Part shown: positions 36,525 through 46,056 of the stretch, in pieces
Layout of the letters: every line of letters starts with the position of its first letter
How positions within the stretch are numbered: position 1 is the stretch's first letter
Assembly (NCBI RefSeq): GCF_900119735.1
Contig: NZ_FPJW01000002.1
Coordinates: 310,001-374,000, forward strand
Length of the DNA: 64,000 bases
Direction of reading: 5' to 3'
From: Marinospirillum alkaliphilum DSM 21637
GTDB lineage: Bacteria; Pseudomonadota; Gammaproteobacteria; Pseudomonadales; Halomonadaceae
Translations under genes and position numbers: made by a program
Notes under the pieces: model-generated
Told to the model about the DNA's origin: nothing
Databases searched by the model: none
The model's input: only the letters and a program-made list of their open reading frames with translations

Positions 36525-38027
36525 TTAACCCTCCAGGTTGTCGAGTCCTCGCTCTGCCATGGCCACTGCCCGGAACACTGCGCGTCCCTTGTTGAGGGTT
36601 TCTTCCCATTCCAGTTGTGGCACTGAGTCAGCCACCACGCCGGCACCGGCCTGGATATGCAACTGACCTTCCTTGATCACGGCAGTGCGAATGGCAATGG
36701 CAGTATCCATGTTGCCGTACCAGCCCAGATAACCGACTGCACCACCGTAAACACCGCGTTTCACCGGTTCCAGTTGATCCAGAATTTCCAGTGCACGGAT
36801 TTTCGGGGCTCCGGACAGGGTGCCGGCCGGGAAGGTGGCACGCAATACATCCATTGCATTCAGTTCAGGTTTCAGCTGTCCCACCACATTGGAGACAATG
36901 TGCATGACGTGGGAATAACGCTCGATGGTCATGCTGTCGGTCACTTTCACGCTGCCGGTGGTGGCAATGCGTCCCACATCATTGCGCCCCAGGTCGATCA
37001 GCATCAGGTGCTCAGCGCACTCTTTGGGATCGGCCAGCAGCTCCTGCTCCAGCGCCAGGTCTTCCTCGGGGGTCTGGCCACGCTTGCGGGTTCCGGCAAT
37101 CGGTCGCACGGTGACTTCGCCATCCTCCAGGCGGGCAAGAATCTCCGGTGATGAACCGACCACCTGAAAGTCATCCAGGTGCAGGTGGAACATGTAGGGC
37201 GACGGATTCAGGCAGCGCAAGGCTCGATAGAGGTCCAGCGACTGGGCACGAAATGGCAGACTCATGCGTTGTGACAGCACACACTGCATGATGTCACCGG
37301 ACAGGATGTACTCCTTGATCTGATCAACAGCTTGCTTGAAACCGGCTTCAGTGAAGCCGGAGTGGAAGTCACTTTCTTCCACTGCAGCACGTCCGGTGCC
37401 GGGGCTGGTGGTGTTCAGGGTGGCGGTGCGCAACTGGATTTCCAGTGCCTCCAGACGTTCGTGAGCCTGCTCCAGGGCATCAGGCTGGGTCGGGTCGGCG
37501 TGGGTGATCAATTGCAGTTTGCCGGACAGGTTGTCAAACACCACCACATCTTCGGAGACCATCAGCAGGATATCCGGCACCTGCAGTGGATCAGCCATGC
37601 GTCGGGCGGCTGCACTGTCGGCCAGACGCGGCTCAATGTAGCGGATGGTGTCGTGACCGAAATAACCAACCAGGCCGCCGGTGAAGCGCGGCAGGCCTTC
37701 CACCGGAGCTACCCGGTAACGCTGCTGAAACGCTTCAATGGCAGCCAGTGGATCGGCCACAGTTTCACTGCTGACCTGCTGATGCCGGTGATAAAGGCTG
37801 AAGGTGTGGCCATGCACTTCCAGCCGCTCATGGCAGGGCAGACCAATGATGGAGTAACGTCCCCACTTTTCACCACCTTGCACGGATTCCAGCAGGTAAC
37901 TGTAGGGTGTCTGGGCCAGCTTCATGTAGGTGGACAGTGGTGTGTCCAGATCAGCCAGCACCTGACGGGCAACCGGAATGCGGTTGTAACCCTGGGCAGC
38001 CAGGGCAGCAAAGTGTTCGGGGGTCAT
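36525..38027 (-). CDS. trpE: Anthranilate synthase component I
   Basis: TrpE converts chorismate to anthranilate with ammonia from TrpG. The tryptophan feedback motif [11 protein letters not shown] is at about 42-52, followed by the chorismate-binding domain with [24 protein letters not shown] and [11 protein letters not shown]. At 500 residues it is complete. It is the last gene of rpe-gph-trpE, overlapping gph by four bases, the same order as in Pseudomonas. No trpG follows it here, and no leader peptide or attenuator is visible, since the gene starts within gph. Confidence 0.96.
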   Translation of the reverse strand: MTPEHFAALAAQGYNRIPVARQVLADLDTPLSTYMKLAQTPYSYLLESVQGGEKWGRYSIIGLPCHERLEVHGHTFSLYHRHQQVSSETVADPLAAIEAFQQRYRVAPVEGLPRFTGGLVGYFGHDTIRYIEPRLADSAAARRMADPLQVPDILLMVSEDVVVFDNLSGKLQLITHADPTQPDALEQAHERLEALEIQLRTATLNTTSPGTGRAAVEESDFHSGFTEAGFKQAVDQIKEYILSGDIMQCVLSQRMSLPFRAQSLDLYRALRCLNPSPYMFHLHLDDFQVVGSSPEILARLEDGEVTVRPIAGTRKRGQTPEEDLALEQELLADPKECAEHLMLIDLGRNDVGRIATTGSVKVTDSMTIERYSHVMHIVSNVVGQLKPELNAMDVLRATFPAGTLSGAPKIRALEILDQLEPVKRGVYGGAVGYLGWYGNMDTAIAIRTAVIKEGQLHIQAGAGVVADSVPQLEWEETLNKGRAVFRAVAMAERGLDNLEG

Positions 38028-38731
38028 GCAGGGAATCCTTGGTTGTCCAGCAACAGGTTCAGAGAGTCGATCATCAGGTCGGGTGCCGCATCATCCAGCG
38101 GCTCACCGTGATTGTAGCCATAGGGTACACCAACACTGATGAAACCGGCAGCGCGAGCCGCCTGAATGTCATGACGGGAATCACCGATCAGGGCGCAGAC
38201 TGTCGGTGAGAGTTGAAAGTGTCGAGCCAGATGCAGCAAGGGTGCCGGATCGGGTTTTTTCTGTGGCAGGCTGTCGCCCCCCAATACCTGGTCAAAGGTG
38301 TGCTCCAGCCCAAAGTGTTCCAGAATACCTGGTACAAAACGATAGGGTTTGTTGGTCACCAATGCCAGTTTCAGGTCCATGCCCCGCAGGGTGATGAGGG
38401 TTTCCCGAACGCCGGGGTAGAGGCGGGTCTGCTCACCCTTCAGGCTGTCATAAATATCCAGAAACAGGCTGTGGGCCTGAGCCAGCGTAGGATCGTCATC
38501 CGGCAGCAGGTGCTCCTGACCGATGCCGCCGGTCAGGGCACGTTGCAGCAGCTTCAGGCTGCCATTGCCGACCCAGCGGCGTACCTGGGTTTCCCCGGCT
38601 GCCGGCAGATCCAGTTCAGCCAGTGTCAGGTCAATGGCCAGTGCCAGATCCGGCACCGAATCAATCAGTGTACCGTCCAGATCAAAGGCCAGCAGACGTG
38701 CCTGTTGTAACAGCGGATGCAGTTCAGCCAC
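38024..38731 (-). CDS. gph: Phosphoglycolate phosphatase
   Basis: A 235-residue haloacid-dehalogenase-type phosphatase that clears 2-phosphoglycolate, a product of DNA repair. The motifs are [11 protein letters not shown] (nucleophile Asp), LVTNKPYRF, and [14 protein letters not shown] (metal binding). The helical cap follows the first motif. The start is a GTG, with GGGAG upstream inside rpe, which it overlaps by eight bases. The context rpe-gph-trpE is conserved. Confidence 0.94.
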   Translation of the reverse strand: MAELHPLLQQARLLAFDLDGTLIDSVPDLALAIDLTLAELDLPAAGETQVRRWVGNGSLKLLQRALTGGIGQEHLLPDDDPTLAQAHSLFLDIYDSLKGEQTRLYPGVRETLITLRGMDLKLALVTNKPYRFVPGILEHFGLEHTFDQVLGGDSLPQKKPDPAPLLHLARHFQLSPTVCALIGDSRHDIQAARAAGFISVGVPYGYNHGEPLDDAAPDLMIDSLNLLLDNQGFPA

Positions 38732-39416
38732 CAGCCAGCTCCCGGCGCAGGGCAGCTAGCACGGTGTCGTAACGATGAGGGTCTTCGGTGCGTCCGGCAC
38801 CAAAAATGGCGGAGCCGGCCACAAAGGTGTCGGCTCCGGCGGCAGCAATTTCTGCGATATTGGACACACCAACACCACCATCAATCTCCAGCCGGATCGG
38901 CAGGCCGGAAGCATCAATGCGCTGGCGGGCCTCGCGCAGCTTGTTGAGGGTGTTGGGAATGAATTTCTGGCCGCCAAAACCGGGGTTAACACTCATCAGC
39001 AACACCAGATCCAGTTTGTCCATCACATGGTCCATCCATTGCAGAGGGGTGGCTGGATTAAACACCAGTCCGGCCTGGCAGCCGCCATCCCGAATCATCT
39101 GTAGACTGCGATCCACATGCTCGGAGGCTTCCGGGTGAAAGGTGATGCTGCTGGCACCGGCTTCAATGAAATCACCGATGATGCGATCCACCGGCTTCAC
39201 CATCAGGTGTACATCAATCGGTGCCTTGATGCCATGGTTGCGCAGGGCTTTGCAAACCATTGGGCCAATGGTGAGATTGGGCACATAGTGGTTGTCCATC
39301 ACATCAAAATGAACCCAGTCGGCACCAGAAGCCAGTACCTGCTCCACCTCTTCGCCCAGGCGGGCAAAGTCAGCAGAAAGAATGGATGGCGCGATCAGAA
39401 AGGGGCGGCTGGACAT
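38724..39416 (-). CDS. rpe: Ribulose-phosphate 3-epimerase
   Basis: A 230-residue TIM barrel that interconverts ribulose-5-phosphate and xylulose-5-phosphate. The motifs include [34 protein letters not shown] (metal and catalytic residues), [11 protein letters not shown] and LEIDGGV. Full length. AAGGAAA precedes the ATG. First gene of the rpe-gph-trpE group and divergent from the DUF3530 gene. Confidence 0.96.
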   Translation of the reverse strand: MSSRPFLIAPSILSADFARLGEEVEQVLASGADWVHFDVMDNHYVPNLTIGPMVCKALRNHGIKAPIDVHLMVKPVDRIIGDFIEAGASSITFHPEASEHVDRSLQMIRDGGCQAGLVFNPATPLQWMDHVMDKLDLVLLMSVNPGFGGQKFIPNTLNKLREARQRIDASGLPIRLEIDGGVGVSNIAEIAAAGADTFVAGSAIFGAGRTEDPHRYDTVLAALRRELAGG

Positions 39417-39524
39417 GAGTTGATGTTTCCTTGGTGGCTGGGCAAAGGTTAATTTTAAGGGATTCGTTGAATCGATGCAGCAGCTGCTTTAACACTTGGG
39501 CTACAAAGCGTTCAGCAGGAGGAC

Positions 39525-39553
39525 TTGGTTGCTGACTGACAGCTGTTTATACT
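39525..39553 (+). promoter_or_regulatory. Likely sigma-70 promoter of the DUF3530 gene
   Basis: TTGGTT (39525-39530) and TATACT (39548-39553) with a 17 bp spacer. A start near 39560 would give a leader of about 50 bases before the GTG start at 39609. Confidence 0.55.
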
Positions 39554-39608
39554 GCCTTTTGTACAAAAGAGCGGGTATTTAAGGTTTGCAAGGATATAGG
39601 TATTCAAG

Positions 39609-40595
39609 GTGAAAAAACGTCTGCTGGCACTCTTGCTGTTGATCCTGGTGTTTCCGGTCTGGGCTAATCTGCCTGCAGGCTTTGGTTTTGATGAGGAAGA
39701 GGAGGAAGACACTGCACCTCAGCGAGTTGAGCCTGATCCCATGCGGGAAATGCTGCGCACACTGAGAAATGAGTTGCCAGCCAGCCAGTTGCTGGAGTTG
39801 CCGCTGGCTGATGATGAAACCTTTCTTGCCCTGCAGTTGGAAGCCTTGAGTGCTCGTCCGAAAGGTCGCTTGCTGCTGTTGCCTGGGGATGGTTTACACC
39901 CCGACTGGCCGCTGGGTATTGCACCCATTCGGCGTAATCTTCCTGAGTATGGCTGGCATACCCTGTCTTTGTCCTTGCCCGCTTATCGTCCCCTGGGTGT
40001 AGCGCCACGAACCCTGCCACCAGGGCCATTACTGAGTCGCATGCCGCAGAATCAGAAACCTGTTAAGCAGGATGAGCCTGACGCAGCAGCCAGCGCTGGT
40101 TTTGGTTTTGCAGAAGAGGATGAAGAAGAACCAGTGGTGCAAGAGCGCCCGGACCCCGCTGAGCGCCTGGCTCAGCATCGTGAAAAGGTAGAAGCCAGAG
40201 TGCAGTCTGCGCTGAATCACGTGGGTAGTGGTGGCAAGTTGGTATTGGTGCTGCAGGGTGAGAGTGTCTACTGGCTGCAACCCTGGCTGGAAAGTGGCCG
40301 TCTGGGTCGTCAGGTGCCACTGATTCTGCTGCATGTGGAAGCTCCGGTAGGTGCAGATCCGACTTCAATTGCAGACACTCTTCGCAGGTTGGGTGCCAAT
40401 CGACCGATTCTGGATATCTATAACGCCAGCAACCAGGAGCAACGACACCTGGCTGAAATACGCAAGGCGGCTTATCGCCGGGCAGGTAATCAGCAGGCGG
40501 TGCAGTTTCCGATGAATTTTGAAAGTGGTGCGCGGGCCGCCACGACTGATCGCTGGTTGTCACAAAGGGTGGAAGGCTGGTTGCGCGGCCTCTGA
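39609..40595 (+). CDS. DUF3530 family exported alpha/beta-hydrolase-like protein
   Basis: A 328-residue protein with a signal peptide (hydrophobic about 5-17, cleavage after VWA) that resembles the DUF3530 family of alpha/beta-hydrolase folds. RLLLLPGDGLHPDWP and the strand LVLVLQGESVYWLQPWL correspond to the core. The nucleophile-elbow region reads GESVYW, without the usual second glycine, so catalysis is doubtful. A short motif, AGFGF followed by an acidic run and then a Pro-Asp-Pro, appears twice: right after the signal peptide (residues about 22-45) and again near residues 159-180. The second copy sits in an apparent insertion. The start is a GTG with a weak site. Function unknown. Confidence 0.75.
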   Translation: MKKRLLALLLLILVFPVWANLPAGFGFDEEEEEDTAPQRVEPDPMREMLRTLRNELPASQLLELPLADDETFLALQLEALSARPKGRLLLLPGDGLHPDWPLGIAPIRRNLPEYGWHTLSLSLPAYRPLGVAPRTLPPGPLLSRMPQNQKPVKQDEPDAAASAGFGFAEEDEEEPVVQERPDPAERLAQHREKVEARVQSALNHVGSGGKLVLVLQGESVYWLQPWLESGRLGRQVPLILLHVEAPVGADPTSIADTLRRLGANRPILDIYNASNQEQRHLAEIRKAAYRRAGNQQAVQFPMNFESGARAATTDRWLSQRVEGWLRGL

Positions 40596-40627
40596 GAGAT
40601 TCCTGACGACCAGCAGGCAGTGCCCTT

Positions 40628-41476
40628 TTATACTTTCTGAGCCTTTTTCAGCAGTGCATAGGCCTGCTGAATTTCCTGGGCCCTTTCCTTGGCTTTTTCC
40701 AGTGCCCGGTCCGTCAGTCCTTGTGCCATGAGCTTGTCTGGGTGATTCTGACTCATCAGCTTGCGGTAGGTTTTTTTGATGTCCTCGGCACTGGCATCAG
40801 AGTTCAGGCCGAGTGTCCGGTAGGCAGTCAGCAAACTGGGCTGGGGCTGGGAGCGTTGTTTCTGGCCTTTATAGGTGTACTGCTTCTGTTCCTTGTCTGC
40901 AAAACCCTTTTGTTCACGAATGCGCCGGTGTAGTCGATCAAAGTCCACCGGGCTGATATCAAGCAGGGGTAAAAAAGCCTGTAAGCGTTCTAACTGGGAG
41001 GCGCGCGGCCCGCCATCAGCATAAGCCATGACCAGTAATTGATCGAGAAAATCCAGACGACGTGCTGGTTTGCTGGCATAACGTTTGCGCAGCTCTTCAA
41101 GCCTCGGTTCTACCTGGGTGGAAGCCAGTTTGCCTTCATTAAAACGGGCAATGGCTTCTTCCCTTTCGGCAGGCTTTAGCCTTAGGCGTTTAAATAACTT
41201 TTCGGCAACTGCAATTTCCTGGGGTGATACTCTGCCGTCCTGTTTTGCCAGATGCCCAAGGCAGATATAGAGGGACTCGCGATAGAGGCGCTCACTTCTG
41301 CCGGGTAGGTTGGCTGCAGGTCGCAGACGGCTCAGCAGCGCAAAGGCAGACTGGCGATGATAATCAAAGCTGTGGCCAAGAATGATACCCAATGCAAAGC
41401 CCACCCAGCCACCGAGCAGAAAACCCAAGGCAGCTCCCAGCAGTTTGCCGGCAAAAGCGGGAAACTTCAGCTTCAT
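40628..41476 (-). CDS. djlA: Membrane-anchored co-chaperone DjlA
   Basis: A 282-residue J protein with a glycine-rich membrane segment at the N-terminus (LLGAALGFLLGGWVGFALG, about 10-30) holding the GxxxG pattern needed for DjlA dimerisation. A TerB-like helical domain follows (about 55-160). The C-terminal J domain has the HPD tripeptide in QNHPDKLMAQG. DjlA works with DnaK near the inner membrane. The start at 41476 overlaps the murU stop by four bases (ATGA) and gives the right N-terminus; the longer frame adds unrelated residues. Third gene of amgK-murU-djlA. Confidence 0.93.
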   Translation of the reverse strand: MKLKFPAFAGKLLGAALGFLLGGWVGFALGIILGHSFDYHRQSAFALLSRLRPAANLPGRSERLYRESLYICLGHLAKQDGRVSPQEIAVAEKLFKRLRLKPAEREEAIARFNEGKLASTQVEPRLEELRKRYASKPARRLDFLDQLLVMAYADGGPRASQLERLQAFLPLLDISPVDFDRLHRRIREQKGFADKEQKQYTYKGQKQRSQPQPSLLTAYRTLGLNSDASAEDIKKTYRKLMSQNHPDKLMAQGLTDRALEKAKERAQEIQQAYALLKKAQKV

Positions 41477-42237
41477 GCCAGGGGTGTCCTGTGTTGTCTG
41501 TTCATCAGTTCTATATCCAGTTCCTGCAGTCGCTGAGGTGTGCCAACATCGACCCATTGTCCCGGCAGCATTTCGCCGCTGGCAAGATTTTGCCGGATCA
41601 GTTGCCGCAACAAGGGTGCGAGAGGAAAGGCATCACCCGCTTGAAAGTGCTGGCCAAAAGCAGCCATCAACAGCTCACGCTGAAAGGCCTCGGGCCGCAG
41701 CAGGCTAAGCCCTGCAAAGGTTAAGCATTGATGTTGCTCGTCTGCGTTGTCCTGTAAATGACCATCGGGTGCCAGGTAAAAGTCACCCTGAGGATGGTGT
41801 TCCGGGTTGGCTACCAGCAACAGGTGTGCCATTTTTTCAGGGCGCAGTGCATTCAGCTTCGGTAGCTGTTCACACCAGACATCAGCATTGAGTAATAAAA
41901 AAGGTTCGGGGTGAAGAAGTGGTAGAGCCTTCAGGAGCCCGCCACCGGTTTCCAGTGGAGTGTTTTCTTCGGAAAACAGAACCTTCAGCTGCCAGGCCGA
42001 ACCGTCACCAACTGCTTCCCTGATCTGGTGCCCCAGGTGGCTGATATTGATGACAGCCCGCTGGATGCCAAGGCGGGATAATCGCTCCAGATGCCAGAAC
42101 AGCAGTGGTTTGCCTGCCACTTTCAGTAGTGGCTTGGGGGTGTGCTGGGTCAGGGGCAACATGCGTTGACCCAGCCCGGCTGCAAAAATCATGCATTGTT
42201 TGATCATGGAAGCATCGGGTGTGGGGGGTGCAATCAT
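41473..42237 (-). CDS. murU: N-acetylmuramate-1-phosphate uridylyltransferase MurU
   Basis: A nucleotidyltransferase of 244-254 residues that makes UDP-MurNAc in the cell-wall recycling route. The signature is FAAGLGQRMLPLTQHTPKPLL, truncated here in listing to IFAAGLGQRM and HTPKPLL (residues about 17-38). LLNADVWCEQL and the C-terminal region up to GQWVDVGTPQRL also fit. Two starts are possible. The ATG at 42237 overlaps the amgK stop (ATGA); an internal ATG at 42207 gives a better match to the Pseudomonas N-terminus. Neither has a strong ribosome binding site. The pathway bypasses MurA and is known to give natural fosfomycin tolerance in Pseudomonas. Confidence 0.9.
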   Translation of the reverse strand: MIAPPTPDASMIKQCMIFAAGLGQRMLPLTQHTPKPLLKVAGKPLLFWHLERLSRLGIQRAVINISHLGHQIREAVGDGSAWQLKVLFSEENTPLETGGGLLKALPLLHPEPFLLLNADVWCEQLPKLNALRPEKMAHLLLVANPEHHPQGDFYLAPDGHLQDNADEQHQCLTFAGLSLLRPEAFQRELLMAAFGQHFQAGDAFPLAPLLRQLIRQNLASGEMLPGQWVDVGTPQRLQELDIELMNRQHRTPLA

Positions 42238-43313
42238 GCCGGTGTGTTCAGCAACGAATCCAGCTGTATTTCCAGTTGTGGCATCAGTTGGTTATGCAGC
42301 CACTGGCTGATGGGTTGAAATTCACTGTGCCTTGCAAGGGCGTGTTGCAGATGCTGCAGTGTGCGGGGAATGTCTTTCAGGTAACCCGCTTTGCCATCAC
42401 GCAGCCATAGCCGAGCAAAAATGCCAGCGGCCTTCAAATGGCGTTGCATGCCCATTAAATCAAACCAGCGCTGCCAGTCAGTTGCATGAATGGTTTCGAA
42501 GTTACGGCAGTGTAGCTGGCGAGCCTGCTCCTGCCACTGGTCCTGGATGGCTTCAGGCCACATCAGATAACAGTCACGGATCAGCGAAACAGCATCATAG
42601 GTGCAGGGGCCGATGACTGCATCCTGAAAATCGAGGATGCCCAGTTGGTGATCTGGCAGTAGCATCAGATTGCGTGAATGGTAATCTCGGTGTACCACGA
42701 CCCTGGGTTGTTCCAGTGCAGAATCCACCAGTGACTGTCGGAAAGCCGTCCAGCCGTCTGGGCGGTCATGGTCTGGCAGCTTGAGCAATTGTCCCAGCAA
42801 CCAGTCGTCAAACAGATCCATTTCACGTTGCAGTAAAGCTTCGTCATAGTTCGGCAAGCTGGCAGCAGTGGGGCAGTGAGTGGCCTGAACCTGTAAGTGG
42901 GCCAGTTGTTGCAGTGCCTGATGGTAGAAGGGAGAGGCAGATGCCGGATCTTCCTCTCTGACGGCTTGCATCAGTTGTTGATCACCGAAATCTTCCAGCA
43001 GCGCTGCACCCAGTTGAGTACAGGCCTGATGGACGGTTGGTACTCGAATGCCCAGTGGCTGCCAGGCACGAGCCAGTTGCAGAAAGCGTTCGGAATTTTC
43101 CTTGTCTGGTGGTGCATCCATCAGAATCAGGCTGGTGCCCTTGCGGCTGTCAGCAGCTTCAACCCGAAAGTAGCGCCGGAAGCTGGCATCACCGGCAACG
43201 GGTGTTAACGGGATGGGGGATCTATTCAGCCAGGGTTTCAGCCATTCCTGAAGGTGAATGGAGCGTTCCGTTGCAGTGGTTTTGACATCAGGATTCATAA
43301 CGGCATTAATCAT
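42234..43313 (-). CDS. amgK: N-acetylmuramate/N-acetylglucosamine kinase AmgK
   Basis: A 359-residue sugar kinase of the aminoglycoside-phosphotransferase fold. The catalytic loop is VVHRDYHSRNLMLL and the metal site ILDFQDAVIGP. Together with MurU it returns MurNAc from recycled peptidoglycan to UDP-MurNAc. Two ATG codons lie close together (43313 and 43298); neither has a strong ribosome binding site. It is divergent from lptD across fewer than 90 bases, as in Pseudomonas, so the two promoters must be nearly back to back. Confidence 0.92.
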   Translation of the reverse strand: MINAVMNPDVKTTATERSIHLQEWLKPWLNRSPIPLTPVAGDASFRRYFRVEAADSRKGTSLILMDAPPDKENSERFLQLARAWQPLGIRVPTVHQACTQLGAALLEDFGDQQLMQAVREEDPASASPFYHQALQQLAHLQVQATHCPTAASLPNYDEALLQREMDLFDDWLLGQLLKLPDHDRPDGWTAFRQSLVDSALEQPRVVVHRDYHSRNLMLLPDHQLGILDFQDAVIGPCTYDAVSLIRDCYLMWPEAIQDQWQEQARQLHCRNFETIHATDWQRWFDLMGMQRHLKAAGIFARLWLRDGKAGYLKDIPRTLQHLQHALARHSEFQPISQWLHNQLMPQLEIQLDSLLNTPA

Positions 43314-43340
43314 GGCAGTGGCAGTGAGAAAGGCTATAAT
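43312..43340 (+). promoter_or_regulatory. Probable lptD promoter
   Basis: A perfect TATAAT at 43335-43340 with ATGGCA (four of six matches to TTGACA) at 43312-43317 and a 17 bp spacer. The -35 overlaps the amgK start codon region, so the promoter lies within the divergent junction. Confidence 0.55.
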
Positions 43341-43399
43341 ACGCGTTTTTTCAGGCTTTGGCAGTGCCTTGCCGGGTCTTCAGTTTTGAGGGTTTTCAC

Positions 43400-46042
43400 T
43401 TGTCTTTTATGCCTGCCCGCATGAGTTCACTGGCTGCCTTGCTGCTGGTTGCCGGAGGAGGGAGCCTGCTGGCTGCCCCCCCTGCCCAGCTGCCTGCGGA
43501 ACAGTTGGACTGGCAGGTTTATGACACACGCCCATCCGGCATGGTCTGTCGTGGCTTTTATCTGTCACCGGAGCTGGACTTGCCGGAGGCGGACCTGTCA
43601 CCTGCAGCAGCGAGTTTGCTGATTGATGCAGGCCGTGTTCTGCACTCGCCAGTGGATGGTTTGGTGATGGATGGCGGTGTGCGCCTGCGCCAGGGACCTG
43701 TTTTTGCCCAGGCGGATGAGATTCGGTTATCAGCTGACCGCACGGAAGCGCAGATGCATGGCAACCTCGAAATACGCCAGTCTGACCTGCTGTTAAGAGC
43801 CAGAGAAGGGCAGTATGCTCTGTCAGAGCAGTCATTCAGGCTTGATGAAGTCCATTATGTCATTCATCAGCAGCGCAGGCGTGGCAGTGCCTGGCAGCTA
43901 CAGCAGTTGAGTGATGGGCGAGTGGTATTGCGGGAAGCCAGCATGACCACTTGTGCACCCGATGATAGCGCCTGGCAGTTGGTTGTTGGACGCTTGACGC
44001 TGGACCAGGAGAAAGGTGTGGGTGACGCTCGTCATGTGCGCCTGCATATCAAAGATGTACCAGTATTCTACATGCCCTGGTTCCGTTTCCCGCTGGATGA
44101 CCGCCGCCAGACGGGTTTGCTGTATCCACGCATCTCATGGGAAAAAGAAAGTGGCCTGGATTACCTGCAGCCTGTTTACCTGAATCTGGCGCCTTCGCAT
44201 GACATGACGCTTTATCCTCGTTTGATTGAGCAGCGTGGCATACAGGGTGGTCTGGAGTTGCGCTATTTACGCCCCACAGACGAAGGTGAGATTTACTACT
44301 CCTATCTGGACAGGGATAAAGTCTATTATAAACAAAGCCGTTGGCATATTGACTTGCAGCATCGGGGTGCGTTGAGTCCTCAGCTCAGTTATAGTCTGGA
44401 TTTTGCACAGGTCAGTGATGACAGTTTTTTTACGGACCTGGGCAGTTATCCGACCAATGACAGTCGTGAATTATTGCAAGAGCTGCAGTTGCGTTATCGC
44501 CAGCAGCAATGGACGGCAGAGCTGGCTTTACGCGGTTATCAGAATCTGACGCCATCACGTGATCGCAATATTGCAGCAGATGAAGCTGTGTCCCAGTATC
44601 AACTGTTTGATCTGCGCCATCAGCAGGATGCTGACCTGCAGGGTTATTATCAGCTGCCCCAGTTTGAGCTGCGAGGCACTGATGAGTGGTCAGAGCGTTT
44701 AAGCTGGGCTGTGACCTTTGAGCTGACTCACTTCAGCAAGTTGTTTGATCGTGAAGTCAGTGGTGACAGCTATTTCTCGACAGACCTGAAAGAAACGCCT
44801 GGCAAGCCTGGTGACTTTTATGTCACACAATGGGGAGCACCGGATACCTGGCGCCTGTTCCTGGAACCGGGAATCACTGCCGAGCAGCGCTGGCCCTGGT
44901 CCTTTGTAAGGGCGCAAGCCAGGCTGCGTCACAGCCAGTACTGGCTGGATCCTTACTGGAGTCCGGATGATCAGGCAGATGCAGCCCTGAATCTGGACAG
45001 TGTGAATCTGCAGCCATCCGTCACCGCTCCCATTCTCAGCCTGGATTCTGGTGTGTTCCTGGAGCGAGATGTACATCTGGGTGAACAGCCGTTTATCTAT
45101 TCGTTGGAGCCAAGGGTTTTCGGGGCCTTCATTCCTTATGTGGAACAGTATGATGTACCCAACATCTTTGATGGTGCTTTCAAGGATTTTGACTTCAACC
45201 AGTTTTATCGTGCCGAACGAACCGTCGGTCGTGATCGGGTTGCAGACATCAGCAAAATCACACTTGGGTTGACTCAGCGACTGCTGAGCCCGGTGACTGG
45301 GCGTGAGGTGATGAGTTTTGGTGTGGCGCAGGAGTATTATCTGTCGGATCGACGCATGGCTGATTATTACAGCGATCCAAGAGATGCCTACCTGCATCCG
45401 GATGACCCGGACCGACCGGATAACCAGCCACGTGAAGAACGGCCCTATAGTTTGGTACGAAATCGCTCTAGTCTTGGCTTTGTATTCAATTGGAACTTTC
45501 ATGAGCGACTGGGTTATCGTGCCACTCTGCTGTGGGATGATTATTTTCGGATAACAGAGCGGTCAGATCAGCGCATCAGTTACACCCACCCATCCGATGT
45601 GCATCTGAACCTTGGTCACACCTATGTATCCAATTTCAGCAATCAGGATGGTTTGCTGGGGCCAAAGCCAGATCGTTCATTGGCTGATGCTTACTCCTAT
45701 CGTGCCAGTGCGGAAGATCAGGTTTATGTGTCTGGTGTGTTCCCATTGGATGACCACTGGCGCTTGTTCCTGAAGCGCAGTTATGACCTGAAACGGCGTG
45801 AAGTGCTGGATGATATTGCCGGGCTGGAGTACAACTCCTGTTGCTGGCAGGTGCAGCTGTTGTATCGTGACAGTGTCCGTTACATGGATGAATCACCGGA
45901 GCTGGTCAATGGGCGTTTTGCATCCCGGGAGCGCGACCCCGGTGTTTATTTACGTTTGATATTTAAAGGGTTGGGTGGTGCAGGACACTCCACCCAGAGC
46001 TTGCTGGCTAATGAAATACAGGGTTATACCGACCGAGAATAA
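43400..46042 (+). CDS. lptD: LPS-assembly protein LptD
   Basis: An 880-residue outer-membrane protein that inserts lipopolysaccharide on the cell surface together with LptE. It has a signal peptide (SSLAALLLVAGGGSLLAA), an N-terminal OstA/LptA-like beta-jellyroll (about 60-180) and a 26-strand barrel. The conserved cysteines are C46 region (GMVCRGF), TTCAPD near 178, and the adjacent pair in YNSCCWQ near 805; they form the disulphides needed for function. The start is most likely a TTG at 43400, with GAGGG seven bases upstream; an ATG at 43409 is the alternative. First gene of lptD-surA-pdxA-rsmA-apaH. Confidence 0.95.
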   Translation: MSFMPARMSSLAALLLVAGGGSLLAAPPAQLPAEQLDWQVYDTRPSGMVCRGFYLSPELDLPEADLSPAAASLLIDAGRVLHSPVDGLVMDGGVRLRQGPVFAQADEIRLSADRTEAQMHGNLEIRQSDLLLRAREGQYALSEQSFRLDEVHYVIHQQRRRGSAWQLQQLSDGRVVLREASMTTCAPDDSAWQLVVGRLTLDQEKGVGDARHVRLHIKDVPVFYMPWFRFPLDDRRQTGLLYPRISWEKESGLDYLQPVYLNLAPSHDMTLYPRLIEQRGIQGGLELRYLRPTDEGEIYYSYLDRDKVYYKQSRWHIDLQHRGALSPQLSYSLDFAQVSDDSFFTDLGSYPTNDSRELLQELQLRYRQQQWTAELALRGYQNLTPSRDRNIAADEAVSQYQLFDLRHQQDADLQGYYQLPQFELRGTDEWSERLSWAVTFELTHFSKLFDREVSGDSYFSTDLKETPGKPGDFYVTQWGAPDTWRLFLEPGITAEQRWPWSFVRAQARLRHSQYWLDPYWSPDDQADAALNLDSVNLQPSVTAPILSLDSGVFLERDVHLGEQPFIYSLEPRVFGAFIPYVEQYDVPNIFDGAFKDFDFNQFYRAERTVGRDRVADISKITLGLTQRLLSPVTGREVMSFGVAQEYYLSDRRMADYYSDPRDAYLHPDDPDRPDNQPREERPYSLVRNRSSLGFVFNWNFHERLGYRATLLWDDYFRITERSDQRISYTHPSDVHLNLGHTYVSNFSNQDGLLGPKPDRSLADAYSYRASAEDQVYVSGVFPLDDHWRLFLKRSYDLKRREVLDDIAGLEYNSCCWQVQLLYRDSVRYMDESPELVNGRFASRERDPGVYLRLIFKGLGGAGHSTQSLLANEIQGYTDRE

Positions 46043-46056
46043 CGGAAGAGGTGTTT

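Noticed and set aside
36518-36546. Nested inverted repeat at the tamB-trpE convergence
   Set aside because: Short interrupted stems without a T run, overlapping the trpE end; likely chance.
38028-38060. trp leader peptide or attenuator before trpE
   Set aside because: trpE starts within the end of gph, leaving no room for a leader.
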